In this document: positions 24,820 to 33,719 of the stretch, in pieces | Layout: every line of letters begins with the position of its first letter | How positions within the stretch are numbered: position 1 is the first letter of the stretch | Assembly: GCA_964536415.1 (NCBI GenBank) | Contig: CAZHXN010000022.1 | Location: 1-52,514, forward strand | Length of the DNA: 52,514 nucleotides | From: Trichothermofontia sp964536415 | Lineage (GTDB): Bacteria; Cyanobacteriota; Cyanobacteriia; B231 | Reading direction: 5' to 3' | Notes under the pieces: model-generated | The model's database searches: none | Seen by the model: the letters and a program-made list of their open reading frames with translations, nothing else | Told to the model about the DNA's origin: nothing | Made by a program: the position numbers and the translations under genes

Positions 24820-25803
24820 TTAGGCCGACTGGTAGCGCAGAAGAATCCCCCGCTGCCCCAAGATAAAGCCCTGATTAGCATTCAGGAACACAATCCGGTT
24901 CAAGTTTGAGGGAACATCTTCGACCGCCGTATCCTTCTTCCAGGTCTTGCCCCCATCCTGGCTGCACAGGAGATTGCCACTGCCCCCTACGACCCAAATT
25001 TCCTCCGGGGTCCGATAGGCCAAGTCAAGCAGGCCCCAACTGGTAGCAAACTCAGGCGTGAGGGGATCACTCCAGGAGCCTTCCTCCCCGGTTGGGCTAA
25101 ATTGGATTTGCCCGCCCCGTGCTAACAACCACAGGCCGCCCTCTTGTGTAAAGCCCATGTTTTGGACCCGCCGCGAAGAACTGCGGTTATAGGGTTGCCA
25201 CCGTTGCTGGCCCGGTTCCCAAATGGAGTAGAAGCTGCCCCTGGACGAGACGGCAATATAACGACCATCGGGCGATCGGGCCAGATTGCGGAATACGCCC
25301 ACCGCTTCCTGAACCAGGGCCTGCCACGTTTGGCCCCCATCCGTCGTTTGATAAATGGCCCCCACATCAGTGGTCATTTCTGCTTTCCCCGGTCCCAATG
25401 CCTGAATCTTGCTAGGCGATCCGGGCAAACGGCTACTCAAACTGATCTGCGTCCAAGACTGCCCCCCATCCCCCGTATGCAGGAGGATCGACGGCTCCCC
25501 GACAATCCAGCCTTCGTTACCTGCAAAGCTCACCGAGGTGAAGGTAAATTTTTCATCTAAATCTAAACGCCGTTCCTGCCAGGTCTGCCCCCCATCCAGG
25601 GTTTCAAACAGGGAAGTATTACTCCCCACCAACCAACCATGCTGGGGATTACCGGTAAAGCTGATATCCTGGGGCGTCGTGTCCGTAGGGAGTTGGATCA
25701 CTTGCCAGGGGTTATTATCCAGGGGGGGGAGGTAGGCGGGATTACACGCCACACACAACAGCAAGCTTAGGCAAAATGTTACGATTTTTAACAGATTTCT
25801 CAC
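24820..25803 (-). CDS. ycf48: Photosystem II assembly factor Ycf48 (HCF136)
   Basis: A lumenal assembly factor that binds pre-D1 and helps form the photosystem II reaction-centre complex. It is a seven-bladed propeller, seen as repeated blades of the type DGGQTWQ and WxVG. A lipoprotein-type signal peptide ends LLLCVAC, so the cysteine is probably lipidated. I take the GTG at 25803 (MRNLLKIVTF, 327 residues) as the start because AGGAG lies 7 bp before it, whereas the ATG 48 bp upstream adds an odd polar leader. It lies between rubA and psbE. Confidence 0.95.
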   Translation of the reverse strand: MRNLLKIVTFCLSLLLCVACNPAYLPPLDNNPWQVIQLPTDTTPQDISFTGNPQHGWLVGSNTSLFETLDGGQTWQERRLDLDEKFTFTSVSFAGNEGWIVGEPSILLHTGDGGQSWTQISLSSRLPGSPSKIQALGPGKAEMTTDVGAIYQTTDGGQTWQALVQEAVGVFRNLARSPDGRYIAVSSRGSFYSIWEPGQQRWQPYNRSSSRRVQNMGFTQEGGLWLLARGGQIQFSPTGEEGSWSDPLTPEFATSWGLLDLAYRTPEEIWVVGGSGNLLCSQDGGKTWKKDTAVEDVPSNLNRIVFLNANQGFILGQRGILLRYQSA

Positions 25804-25847
25804 GATCGTACTCCTGGACAGATCATTAACGCGGCCTCGACAGACCC

Positions 25848-26183
25848 TCATTGGAGGCCATACAGGCTCAGCATCAGGAAAAAAGCCAGGGCCAGCCCCC
25901 CAAAAATCAACAGATTTTTCTGCCCAGGCGTGAGGGTATTCACCCCCAAGCCGTAGCTGAGATTCTCTTGGAAGCCGGAAGGGGTACCCTGGGGACCAAT
26001 ATTCTTAAAGGCATTTTTGCGTGCGCCGCACACGGGACATCGCCAGTTAGCCGGAAGATCCGTAAACAAGGTATTGGGTGACACCTGCTGGCTGCTGTCT
26101 CCCGCGCTGGGTTCGTATACATACCCGCAGGATCGGCATTCATACCGATCGGGGGCGGTTGTCTCTACCGTCTCAGAGGTCAT
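25848..26183 (-). CDS. rubA: Membrane-anchored rubredoxin RubA
   Basis: A 111-residue rubredoxin with two iron-binding pairs, CRSCGYVY and CPVCGARK, and a C-terminal transmembrane helix (LLIFGGLALAFFLMLSLYG). This is the RubA of phototrophs, needed early in photosystem II assembly. ATG 26183 gives METSETV-type start; a GTG 9 bp upstream is possible. It is the first gene of the rubA-ycf48-psbEFLJ order. Confidence 0.95.
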   Translation of the reverse strand: MTSETVETTAPDRYECRSCGYVYEPSAGDSSQQVSPNTLFTDLPANWRCPVCGARKNAFKNIGPQGTPSGFQENLSYGLGVNTLTPGQKNLLIFGGLALAFFLMLSLYGLQ

Positions 26184-26611
26184 GACTCCCACTTAGCCGT
26201 GTCGGGGCTACTTTCCTTAAAGTACACGTTAAAAATTATGACATAACGATCGCGCCTGCCTCACGCCCCGTTCATTTCCCACTAGGGCGATCGCCCTCCG
26301 ATCGGCCTTACTAGGGGGTCTGGGGCAGATTTCCGTGCATTTTTTTGACTTCCCTAGGTATTTGCCAGCAAACTTGGTTAAGCTGGTCATCAAACTTAGC
26401 AGTTCAGCATCGCTAGGCTTGTCAGCACTGCTGAGGTCGTCAGCATCGCTGGGAGGTATCAACAGCGGAAGTTAACGGCGGAAGTTATGGGTGTGTCCTA
26501 TGCATAGGATTGTGTGAATAGGATTGGATACGATCATAGGACCCGCGAACGTCACTGGCGGTAGAAGCTAGGGCTGGGGCAGAGAGTCCGGTTATTGGGA
26601 GGAATAGGGCA
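26184..26611. other. Intergenic region between divergent rubA and Hpt genes
   Basis: 428 bp that must contain the promoters of both directions. A GTCAGCA/TCGCT-rich stretch with short repeats lies near 26400-26460. I see no convincing gene; a minus-strand open frame here has no family features. Confidence 0.45.
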
Positions 26612-27562
26612 GTGTCGGACGATAAGCAAAAAATTATCGGTTACTTCCTAGAAGAGGCCAAGGAACACCTTGAAACCCTGGAACAAGGACTGTTGAGTTT
26701 GCAGGCAACCGTGGAAGATGCCGAGCGGGTGAATGAGGTCTTCCGAGCAGCCCATTCGATCAAAGGGGGGGCTGCAATGTTGGGATTCACCAGTATCCAG
26801 AAAACGGCCCACCGGCTGGAGGATTGCCTTAAGGTGCTGAAGGAAACGCCGGTCAGTGTCGATCAGCAGGTCGAAACTCTGTTTCTCACTGGCTTTGATA
26901 CGCTCAAGGATCTGGTGGATAAACTCCAGGGTCCCTTTGGCCTCCGGGAAGAAGAGGGTGAACAGGCGGTGCAGGCGATAGAACCGACCTTTACTCAGCT
27001 TCAGGCATACCTAGATGCCTTGGTGGGTGGGGGTGCCCCGGTGACCCCGACGCCCGCACCCGCGCCTAAATCCGCGCCTAAACCCGCGCCCGCACCCGCG
27101 CCTAAACCCGTAAGCAACTATGCGATCGCTGTTACGGCCCTGCTGCGGGAAATGCTACCCCTGTTTAAGCAAACAGCAACCCCCAAAAACCGTCAGCAAT
27201 TAGTGGGGCTATGTGATCGCTTATCCCAGGTCGCAGCCAATACTGGAACCTGGCAAACCCTGATCCAAACCGCTAAGGTCGCGATCGCGAATCCGAATAA
27301 TTCCTACGCCACCCTGGCTCCCTTGGTCGTTAAGGATCTGAAACAGGGGGGGGATCTCCTACAGGCGGGTCGCGGGGCCGAAATTACCGCCAGTCCTAGC
27401 CTTCAGAAGCTAGCGGTACCACCCACCCTGGAACCAGCCCAACCCCAATACATCACGGTCCCCCTCGAACCCAGGGCCGCTGCGCAGGTACTGATTAAAG
27501 CCTTTAATAAACAGCAATTATTACTATTAGTGCAGATTTTATACAAGGTGATTAAGTCCTAA
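26612..27562 (+). CDS. Hpt-domain protein without kinase core
   Basis: A 316-residue protein. The N-terminal 130 residues are a histidine phosphotransfer domain of the CheA P1 type, with the phospho-histidine H48 in AAHSIKGGAAMLG. A Pro/Ala/Lys linker (about 142-166, PAPAPK repeats) joins a helical C-terminal domain I do not recognise, ending in a leucine-rich FNKQQLLLLVQILYKVIKS helix. There is no CheA dimerization, ATPase or CheW domain. Start is GTG 26612 with GGGAGG about 9 bp upstream. It probably passes phosphate between a remote hybrid kinase and a response regulator. Confidence 0.85.
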   Translation: MSDDKQKIIGYFLEEAKEHLETLEQGLLSLQATVEDAERVNEVFRAAHSIKGGAAMLGFTSIQKTAHRLEDCLKVLKETPVSVDQQVETLFLTGFDTLKDLVDKLQGPFGLREEEGEQAVQAIEPTFTQLQAYLDALVGGGAPVTPTPAPAPKSAPKPAPAPAPKPVSNYAIAVTALLREMLPLFKQTATPKNRQQLVGLCDRLSQVAANTGTWQTLIQTAKVAIANPNNSYATLAPLVVKDLKQGGDLLQAGRGAEITASPSLQKLAVPPTLEPAQPQYITVPLEPRAAAQVLIKAFNKQQLLLLVQILYKVIKS

Positions 27563-27627
27563 GGCGACCCCACCTGGCCTTGGCTGGCCACCAACTGACG
27601 CCCCATCCTTTGAAGCAGGACAGTCCA

Positions 27628-28980
27628 CTAGGGATGTCGGGTCGTTTGGGTTAGGGCATCCAGGCCAGTCGAGAGGGTAACAGGGGCAGTAGCGGGCTGG
27701 GTGAGCCGACGGATTGTGGCAGGAAGCTGGGCCACACTGGCTGCTGTGCGGTCCCGAATCGCCGCGATCGTGTCAGGAAATTGTTTTTCAAAGTCGGATA
27801 GGCGCTGGCCCTGGCGCATGACGGGTTGAAGCAGGGGCACTTCTCCGGTCAAGGGAGGTTCAGCCGCAAGCCCCAGGCGATCGCGGTAGGGGTCAAGACA
27901 ACGGAAAATCTGCTTGCGACCGGGGTAGGTAATCTTTTGGCTAGATTCCTTCATCACGGGAATCCCGTCAATCTCAACTAATTTGTAAACACCATTCACC
28001 GGGTATCCAGTTACGAGGCGAGTCCCAATACCGTAGCCATCAATACAAGCCCCAGCGGCCAGGAGCCGTTCAATTTCCCACTCATCCAGGTCACCACTGG
28101 CCAGGATGCGTACCGTCGGTAGCAGGGCACGTACCTGACGCGAGAGGCTGGCCAAATCCCCAGAGTCGAGGCGCACGCCCTTCAGGTTGGGGTTGCCTGC
28201 GGCAAGCTGGGCAGCTAGGCGTTGGGCGGCAGCGATCGTATCGTAGGTGTCGATCAGGAGGGTAGCCTGGGGAAAGTAGCGATGGAAAGCGGTAAAGGCG
28301 TCATCTTCGCCCCCCGCTAGGGCCGCGATCGCCATAACGAGGGCGTGGGCCATCGTGCCCTGGGGACATTCCCCCAACTTAAGGGCGGCTAAGACATTGG
28401 AGGTACCATCCATCCCCGCAGCCAAGGCAGCCCGTGCAGCCAGTAAAGACGCCTGGGGACCAAAAGCCCGCCGAGTACCAAATTCCAGGAGAGTGGCCGT
28501 CGGACCGGCGACATCGCGAATCCGGGCGGTGCGAGTTGCCACCAGGGTTTGGTAGTTAAGGATATTGAGCAGGTAGGTTTCCACCAGTTGGGCCTGCCAG
28601 AGGGGAGCCTCAATCCGCAGGAGAGGCTCATTGGCAAAGATCACCGTGCCTTCGGGGACGGCCCACACATCCCCAGTAAACCGGGCTTCGGCCAGCAAGG
28701 ACCAGAAGCGATCGGGCGCATAGGTAAACACCCCGCTGGCCTGAAGGGCCGCGATCTGGGCAGGGGTGAAGTGCAGTTGCTCCAGGTAGGTAAGAGCCTG
28801 GGCCAAACCCATCGCGATCAGGTAGCCACAGTGGGGAGGGAGGTCGCGGGTAAAGAGTTCAAAACTCGCGGGCCGCTGATCGATCCCTTCGCCCACGTAG
28901 CAGGCGGCCATTGTTAGCTCATAGAGGTCGGTTAACAGGCTGAGATCGTCGGCCTGGAGGCTGAGGGTGCGATCGTGCAT
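27628..28980 (-). CDS. pncB: Nicotinate phosphoribosyltransferase
   Basis: A 450-residue NAPRTase that joins nicotinate and PRPP to make nicotinate mononucleotide in NAD salvage. Features: DLYELTMAACY near the N-terminus, the EFGTRRAFGPQASLLAAR active-site segment, RLDSGDLASLSRQVR, and the glycine-rich GYGIGTRLVTG phosphate site. Start ATG is at 28980. It is convergent with the Hpt gene and shows no functional tie to its neighbours. Confidence 0.95.
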   Translation of the reverse strand: MHDRTLSLQADDLSLLTDLYELTMAACYVGEGIDQRPASFELFTRDLPPHCGYLIAMGLAQALTYLEQLHFTPAQIAALQASGVFTYAPDRFWSLLAEARFTGDVWAVPEGTVIFANEPLLRIEAPLWQAQLVETYLLNILNYQTLVATRTARIRDVAGPTATLLEFGTRRAFGPQASLLAARAALAAGMDGTSNVLAALKLGECPQGTMAHALVMAIAALAGGEDDAFTAFHRYFPQATLLIDTYDTIAAAQRLAAQLAAGNPNLKGVRLDSGDLASLSRQVRALLPTVRILASGDLDEWEIERLLAAGACIDGYGIGTRLVTGYPVNGVYKLVEIDGIPVMKESSQKITYPGRKQIFRCLDPYRDRLGLAAEPPLTGEVPLLQPVMRQGQRLSDFEKQFPDTIAAIRDRTAASVAQLPATIRRLTQPATAPVTLSTGLDALTQTTRHP

Positions 28981-29337
28981 GGTTGGACTTCCACAGGGGT
29001 GGGTAGAACTGACTTCACTGGGCAGTGAGCAGTGGGGGGTGAGCAGCAGGTAATATTTCCAGTGTTAAGGATTTATTCACATATCTTTACATTTGACGCA
29101 TTTTCCTTACCAAAACCGAAGCCGTGAGCACAGATTTGGTAACAGATCTGGTAACCAATGCGGCCTGCTTGACCCTTCACTGACAGCGATAAGGTTAAGT
29201 TTTAGAAAACTTAATGAAAAGTCTCAGCATAAGCGTCTACGCTAGCAGTTTAGGTGAACTATCAAAAGGTTGGGGTCGTCCCCACCAGCCTATTCATGAT
29301 TGGCTTATTATTGGCTTACTAGGGTTGGAACGTTAGC
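28981..29337. other. Intergenic region between divergent pncB and ho1
   Basis: 357 bp holding the promoters of both genes. The clearest element is the perfect 20-bp palindrome at 29195-29214. Short repeats of GGTAACAGATTTGG type occur near 29120-29155. Confidence 0.5.
29195..29214. promoter_or_regulatory. Perfect palindrome upstream of ho1
   Basis: TTAAGTTTT-AG-AAAACTTAA is a perfect inverted repeat with 9-bp arms, ending 123 bp before the ho1 start. It could be an operator for a dimeric regulator or a terminator-like stem for the short upstream transcript. Confidence 0.4.
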
Positions 29338-30063
29338 ATGAGCATTAATCTAGCAACACAGTTGCGCGAAGGCACCAAGAAGTCCCACACAATGGCGGAG
29401 AATGTGGGCTTTGTAAAGTGTTTCCTCAAGGGGACGGTGGAAAAGTCCTCCTATCGGAAGCTGACGGCTAATCTCTACTTCGTCTACACCGCAATGGAAG
29501 AGGAGATGGAGCGCCACAGTCAGCACCCGATCGTCTCGAAAATTTATTTCCCGCAACTGAACCGCAAGCAGAGTCTGGAACAGGACCTCCACTACTACTT
29601 TGGGGCGAACTGGCGGGAGGAAGTCGCGCCTTCAGAAGCCGCGCAAGCCTATGTGGCCCGGATTCGCGAAGTATCGGCAACGGCTCCGGAACTCTTGATT
29701 GCCCATTCCTACACCCGCTATTTGGGTGATCTGTCGGGGGGGCAAATTCTGAAAGGGATTGCCCAACGGGCAATGAACCTGCCGGAAGGGGAAGGGACAG
29801 CCTTCTATGAATTCACGGCGATTTCTGACGAGAAGGCGTTCAAGCAACTCTATCGCCAACGTCTGGATGAACTAGACATTGACCAAGCGACTGCCGATCG
29901 CATTGTGCAGGAAGCGAATGACGCCTTTGGCATGAATATGAAGATGTTCCAGGAGTTGGAAGGTAATCTGATCAAGGCGATTGGTCAGGTATTGTTCAAC
30001 TCGCTGACCTATCGTCGCAACCGGGGTAGCACGGAAACCCTGGCGACGGCGGAAGCGGAATAG
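29338..30063 (+). CDS. ho1: Heme oxygenase (HO1 type)
   Basis: A 241-residue biliverdin-forming heme oxygenase that opens heme to biliverdin IX-alpha, with ferredoxin as the electron donor. The proximal heme histidine is in LREGTKKSHTMAENVGF; the distal helix has the LGDLSGGQ motif. Biliverdin is the substrate of PcyA, also encoded in this window, giving phycocyanobilin for phycobilisomes and phytochromes. Start ATG 29338; a hairpin follows the stop. Confidence 0.97.
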   Translation: MSINLATQLREGTKKSHTMAENVGFVKCFLKGTVEKSSYRKLTANLYFVYTAMEEEMERHSQHPIVSKIYFPQLNRKQSLEQDLHYYFGANWREEVAPSEAAQAYVARIREVSATAPELLIAHSYTRYLGDLSGGQILKGIAQRAMNLPEGEGTAFYEFTAISDEKAFKQLYRQRLDELDIDQATADRIVQEANDAFGMNMKMFQELEGNLIKAIGQVLFNSLTYRRNRGSTETLATAEAE

Positions 30064-30092
30064 TTGCCAACTAGAAAGCTTGAGGCTTTAGA

Positions 30093-30117
30093 AAGGGCAG
30101 GCAATCTACCTGCCCTT
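30093..30117 (+). terminator. Hairpin after ho1
   Basis: A perfect 9-bp stem AAGGGCAGG/CCTGCCCTT with a 7-base loop begins 29 bp after the ho1 stop. The run of T after it is lacking, so it may stabilise the 3' end more than end transcription. Confidence 0.5.
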
Positions 30118-30230
30118 CGGCGCTTCCGGATTTATACCGCCAACGATCCTCATCTCCTCACAGAGGGAGCAGCGGCTATGTTTCCTCTCTCCCTCCTTCT
30201 CCTTGCCATTGATCGCATTAGTTGCACGCA

Positions 30231-30818
30231 TCAATTGCATTGTTCTCCCTTGGCCGATCGGGTTGTCCCTAAAATAGTTGAGATAAAGACACAGCGTTTG
30301 GGGGCCACTTGGCCCTTGGGGGTAATCACAATTCTGCCGGTTCCCAAACTACTGCCCGTTGCACCAGCCCCAGTGATCCGGCCATTGAAGAGAAAACGGG
30401 AACTACGATAACCATTACGCAGTGGCAGGGTCGCGTTGGCAATTTGAATCGTCTGGGAAACTTCACCAGCGAGGGGATGCCAGCGGGGATCATTGGTGGG
30501 GCAACCGATAGGATCGCTTTGGGTTTGGGCATGAACCAGGGTTTCCACCCGTCCGTTTTGGGTACGGAAGCAAACCTGCCAGTCCCGCAGATCTCGTTGG
30601 GCATTAAACTGGGCTTCACGAAAACTGGCTAGGATTTCCCGCTGCGCCGCGTTGACATGCTGACGATCGAGGAGAGTCTTCCAGGTGGGGGCCACGATCG
30701 CAGCTAGGATACCCAAGATCACAACCACAACTAAGCTTTCAATGAGGGTAAACCCGGTAGTAGACAACTTGGAAGAGGGCGGTTGGCACAGTTGCTGCCA
30801 TGGTAGGGTTACGGTCAT
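30231..30818 (-). CDS. GspH/FimU-type minor pseudopilin, HpsD-like (copy 1)
   Basis: A 195-residue type IV pilin-like protein. The prepilin peptidase site is TG22-FTLIES with the usual glutamate at mature position 5, followed by a hydrophobic helix and RxxAAQREILASFREAQ, typical of the GspH/FimT group. A disulfide-capable cysteine pair lies in the globular part. It is clearly paralogous to the protein at 31259-31846 (shared LPLRNG, FNGR, RCV, ILG, ARSA). By position and type it corresponds to HpsD, but the symbol is not certain. It sits 440 bp beyond its paralogue, so it may have its own promoter. Confidence 0.8.
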   Translation of the reverse strand: MTVTLPWQQLCQPPSSKLSTTGFTLIESLVVVVILGILAAIVAPTWKTLLDRQHVNAAQREILASFREAQFNAQRDLRDWQVCFRTQNGRVETLVHAQTQSDPIGCPTNDPRWHPLAGEVSQTIQIANATLPLRNGYRSSRFLFNGRITGAGATGSSLGTGRIVITPKGQVAPKRCVFISTILGTTRSAKGEQCN

Positions 30819-31258
30819 TGAGGTGGGGTAGATACAGTCGTCAATACTGAAGTTAGCAATACTGAAGTTAATAAGCCTCTCCCGGATCGGGAAGCATCCC
30901 GATCTATCGAAATCAACCCGATCGGTTGATCAGGATCGATAGCGGCTATCCAACCCTGACTTTATCAAAATTTCCTGGCCCTGACGGCATTACTTCATCA
31001 AAACTTTAAGTGTTGTTGGTTGTTGATGCTGATTGACTGACAAAACTCGAACTGCCCTCCCCCCAACCCCTCAATCGATGGGCGAGCTGCTTATCGGGCC
31101 AGAAGTTAGGGTTAAAGTCCCCTCTCCCCTTGTGGGAGAAGGGATTTAGGGATGAGGGGCAAAAATTGGTCAGTCAACCCGAAAAAGAGAGCCTTCCTTC
31201 TTACCTTACTTCTCATTTCTCACTCCTCACTTCTCACCTAAAGGGAAAGAGGGAGATA
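30819..31258. other. Gap between the two pseudopilin copies
   Basis: 440 bp without a gene. It holds a doubled AATACTGAAGTTA (30843-30871), a perfect hairpin GATCGGGA-AGCA-TCCCGATC (30885-30904), and a dispersed GGGAGAAGGGATTTAGGG element near 31118-31160. The right end is a CT-rich low-complexity run (TTCTCATTTCTCACTCCTCA). Confidence 0.5.
31118..31160 (+). repeat. Dispersed CTCTCCC/GGGAGAAGGGATTTAGGG element, copy 1
   Basis: The stretch CCCCTCTCCCCTTGTGGGAG followed by AAGGGATTTAGGGATGAGGG forms an imperfect hairpin. A similar element occurs at about 43468-43508. Such elements are common between genes in many cyanobacteria. Confidence 0.5.
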
Positions 31259-31846
31259 TTACGGATTGCAGGCAGCATCGCGGGCCGATCGCGCCGCCCC
31301 CAGAATACTGGGCAAGATCACACAACGGCGAGGTCCTGACTGGCCTCTGGGCGCAAACGTAATTCGTTCACTGTTACCGACGATCGTGCCCGTAGCCGCC
31401 CCCTCAGCGCTTAAACGGCCATTAAAGTCGAAGCGGACACTCGGCATGCCATTGCGCAGAGGCAGATTAGTGTTGCTGGCTAAGATTTGAACGTCTTTAG
31501 AGGTTTCACCCCCCAGGTAACGCCAACCGGGACTGTTGGTAGGACAGTTCAGCGGATTATTCGGCGGTGCGATCGGGTGGACCAGCACTTCAACCCGGTT
31601 ATTGTTAGTACGGAAACAGGCTTGCCAGGGGCGAACATCCCGTTGTGTATTGGCTTGGGCTTCCCGGATTGCCGCCAAGGCATCCCGCTGAGCCACAGCC
31701 ACCCGTTGACGATTCATCACCGTTTGCCAAGCGGGGGCAGCCAGCGTGGCAAGCACCCCTAACATCACCACGACAACGATGAGTTCGATTAAGGTAAAGC
31801 CTGCCGTAGCCGAGGCAGGGACAGGTCGCTTTTGGGTAGATAACAT
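31259..31846 (-). CDS. GspH/FimU-type minor pseudopilin, HpsD-like (copy 2)
   Basis: A 195-residue pilin-like protein with prepilin peptidase site AG16-FTLIELIVVVVMLGVLA and glutamate at mature position 5. The rest is a GspH-like beta domain with two cysteines near the middle and a final cysteine region. ATG 31846 is chosen over a TTG 6 bp upstream. The hpsC-like stop is only 12 bp away, so it is in that operon. It is a paralogue of the next gene downstream. Confidence 0.82.
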   Translation of the reverse strand: MLSTQKRPVPASATAGFTLIELIVVVVMLGVLATLAAPAWQTVMNRQRVAVAQRDALAAIREAQANTQRDVRPWQACFRTNNNRVEVLVHPIAPPNNPLNCPTNSPGWRYLGGETSKDVQILASNTNLPLRNGMPSVRFDFNGRLSAEGAATGTIVGNSERITFAPRGQSGPRRCVILPSILGAARSARDAACNP

Positions 31847-31858
31847 GATCAATGCGCC

Positions 31859-32944
31859 TTAGTTGAGGGTAGGGGGAGTACGGCGGAAAGCGCTGCGGAC
31901 TTGGACACGAGTGTCTAGGCGGGGGAGATAACTGGGGGGACGGCTATTGGCCGGGAGGCCCGCACGGGTAACCGCATTCCCTCGCAGGAAGACCTGGACA
32001 TCTTGCATAAAGTCGATCGAGGTTTCCTGGGTAGGGGGTTTGGCAATGCAGGCATAGAAGCTGTCGCTCCCATCGCTTGCATTAATCGCCGGATTGAGGG
32101 GCGATCGGCTATAGCTGTTGCCGGGGTCGGTGGTGGGGTTGTTGGGGCAAGGCCAACTATTCGTTGGTGCAGTGGCCGTTGGCCAGAAGTCTACAGAGTC
32201 AATCAAAACACTGCCATTATTGGCAATATTACAACCATTGCTCACCGTGCCATTCTGGCAAACCCACGTGAGAAAGTTGGGATCACTGGGGTCATTGGCG
32301 TAGTTGGTGGCAATCGCCGTTGGGGTTGACAGGCTAGCATACTTGCGGAGTTGATAGCGCATCAGGCGGGCCGGCCCCTGCCACAGGGTGGTATCATTGT
32401 TGCGGCGCAGGGTATAGATCACCAGGGTCATGGCATTACGGGCAACACGGGCAGAGGTGCATTCCCCCTGCGCACTGGTCGGAAGCGTGGTACAGTCGGC
32501 TGGCAGCGGATCAGTGGTGGCATAGGGTAGTTGTTCGTGCTTCCAGAAAGCCAGGACGGGGATATTATTCGTGTTACCGTCAGGTAGGCCCACGCCTGCG
32601 GTGAGGGTGGTGGTGCGGGCGGGGCAATCGCTGCTGACAAGGGTATTGAGGCAGCCGCCTGGATAGACGTAGATCGCCTCCTGTAACTCTTCACGAATGA
32701 AGTTCAGCGCCAATGACATCTCCTGCTGGGCTTCGACACGGGCGACATCGCGTTGCTCAGTTTGGAGGACTTGGGTCATGAGGTAGAGCAGGCCAGAGAG
32801 GGCCATAAAGCCAATGAAGGCCCCGATCAGAAGCTCAATGACAGTAAACCCTTTAGCCGTCTGGTCTTTCGCGGCTTGCGGGGGGGTGGGCTGCTGCGTC
32901 AGGAGCAGGGTGCGCAGGAGGAGATGCCAGCGGTGGGTAGTCAT
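31859..32944 (-). CDS. hpsC: PilW/GspJ-type pseudopilin, HpsC-like
   Basis: A minor pilin-like protein of about 361 residues. The peptidase site is KG32-FTVIELLIGAFIGFMALSG with glutamate at mature position 5, after a long charged leader; the mature helix continues with QEMSLALNFIREELQEA, as in PilW/GspJ. The large globular domain is Ser/Thr/Asn-rich. ATG 32944 is preferred because earlier candidates run back into hpsB; 32971 is an alternative. In Nostoc punctiforme the hpsBCD pseudopilins are needed for hormogonium polysaccharide and motility. Confidence 0.8.
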   Translation of the reverse strand: MTTHRWHLLLRTLLLTQQPTPPQAAKDQTAKGFTVIELLIGAFIGFMALSGLLYLMTQVLQTEQRDVARVEAQQEMSLALNFIREELQEAIYVYPGGCLNTLVSSDCPARTTTLTAGVGLPDGNTNNIPVLAFWKHEQLPYATTDPLPADCTTLPTSAQGECTSARVARNAMTLVIYTLRRNNDTTLWQGPARLMRYQLRKYASLSTPTAIATNYANDPSDPNFLTWVCQNGTVSNGCNIANNGSVLIDSVDFWPTATAPTNSWPCPNNPTTDPGNSYSRSPLNPAINASDGSDSFYACIAKPPTQETSIDFMQDVQVFLRGNAVTRAGLPANSRPPSYLPRLDTRVQVRSAFRRTPPTLN

Positions 32945-32990
32945 GGTTGTGGCAGGAGAGTAGGAGGGCATGACGAGGGGGAAGAGGAGT

Positions 32991-33692
32991 CTAGTTAAGA
33001 GGGCAGTTAGTGGTACTCCCGGCGTTATTGAGGACACAGATGCGTCGGAGGGCAGACTCGTTGGTGGTGCTGAAGTCACTGCGGGCGATCGGCGCATAGA
33101 GAACGGCGAGGGGTGCCCGTAGGGATTGGGTGCCAGGACTCAGGGAGAGGCTGCTGACTTCTTCCTGGAGATTACCGGCGTTTTGCTGGAGGGCCTGGAT
33201 CGGGTAGACGCGGACCCCCATGCGGTAGGCAACTGGCAGTTTACTGGCAGTAAACCCACTCGTGCCATCTAGGTTAAATATCTGGGTCCGAAAAACTTGC
33301 ATCCCAAGGATAGGCGCACCGCCTGCAGGGTTGGGGATTGCACACCAACTTTGGGGTGTGGTGGGTATACCATTCGTGCAACTCGGCGTGCTGCTGGTAG
33401 GAGCACCAATGTCTTGGGGATTAGCCGTGTTGGGGGTGGCCGCAGGGGGCAACTTGAGGTTAAGGGCAGAGGCTGTGATTTCACGATCGATCAAACGTCG
33501 GTTGCGATCGACCTCAGACTGAGCTACCTTGATCGCCTGCTCAACCCGGAACGTTTTCACCCGTGTGGCGATCGCCAGCACCATTGGCGGAGTCAAAGCA
33601 GCCATAACTGCCGCCAGGATCAGGATCGCCACGAGCGGTTCCAGAAGGCTAAAGCCCGACTCAGTAGATGGGGATTGGACTGCGTGTTTCAT
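32991..33692 (-). CDS. hpsB: PilV/GspI-type pseudopilin, HpsB-like
   Basis: A 233-residue minor pilin-like protein. The peptidase site is SG13-FSLLEPLVAILILAAVMAAL, with glutamate at mature position 5 and a proline right after it. The helix continues into RVKTFRVEQAIKVAQSEVDR. A strong GGAGG site lies 6 bp before ATG 33692, 27 bp after the hpsA stop. Type and position match HpsB in the hpsABCD order. Confidence 0.82.
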   Translation of the reverse strand: MKHAVQSPSTESGFSLLEPLVAILILAAVMAALTPPMVLAIATRVKTFRVEQAIKVAQSEVDRNRRLIDREITASALNLKLPPAATPNTANPQDIGAPTSSTPSCTNGIPTTPQSWCAIPNPAGGAPILGMQVFRTQIFNLDGTSGFTASKLPVAYRMGVRVYPIQALQQNAGNLQEEVSSLSLSPGTQSLRAPLAVLYAPIARSDFSTTNESALRRICVLNNAGSTTNCPLN

Positions 33693-33719
33693 GATCGACC
33701 TCCAGGTAGACCGCTCCTT

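Noticed and set aside
26229..26462. 77-codon minus-strand frame between rubA and the Hpt gene
   Set aside because: No homology, no ribosome site, in a promoter region with short repeats.
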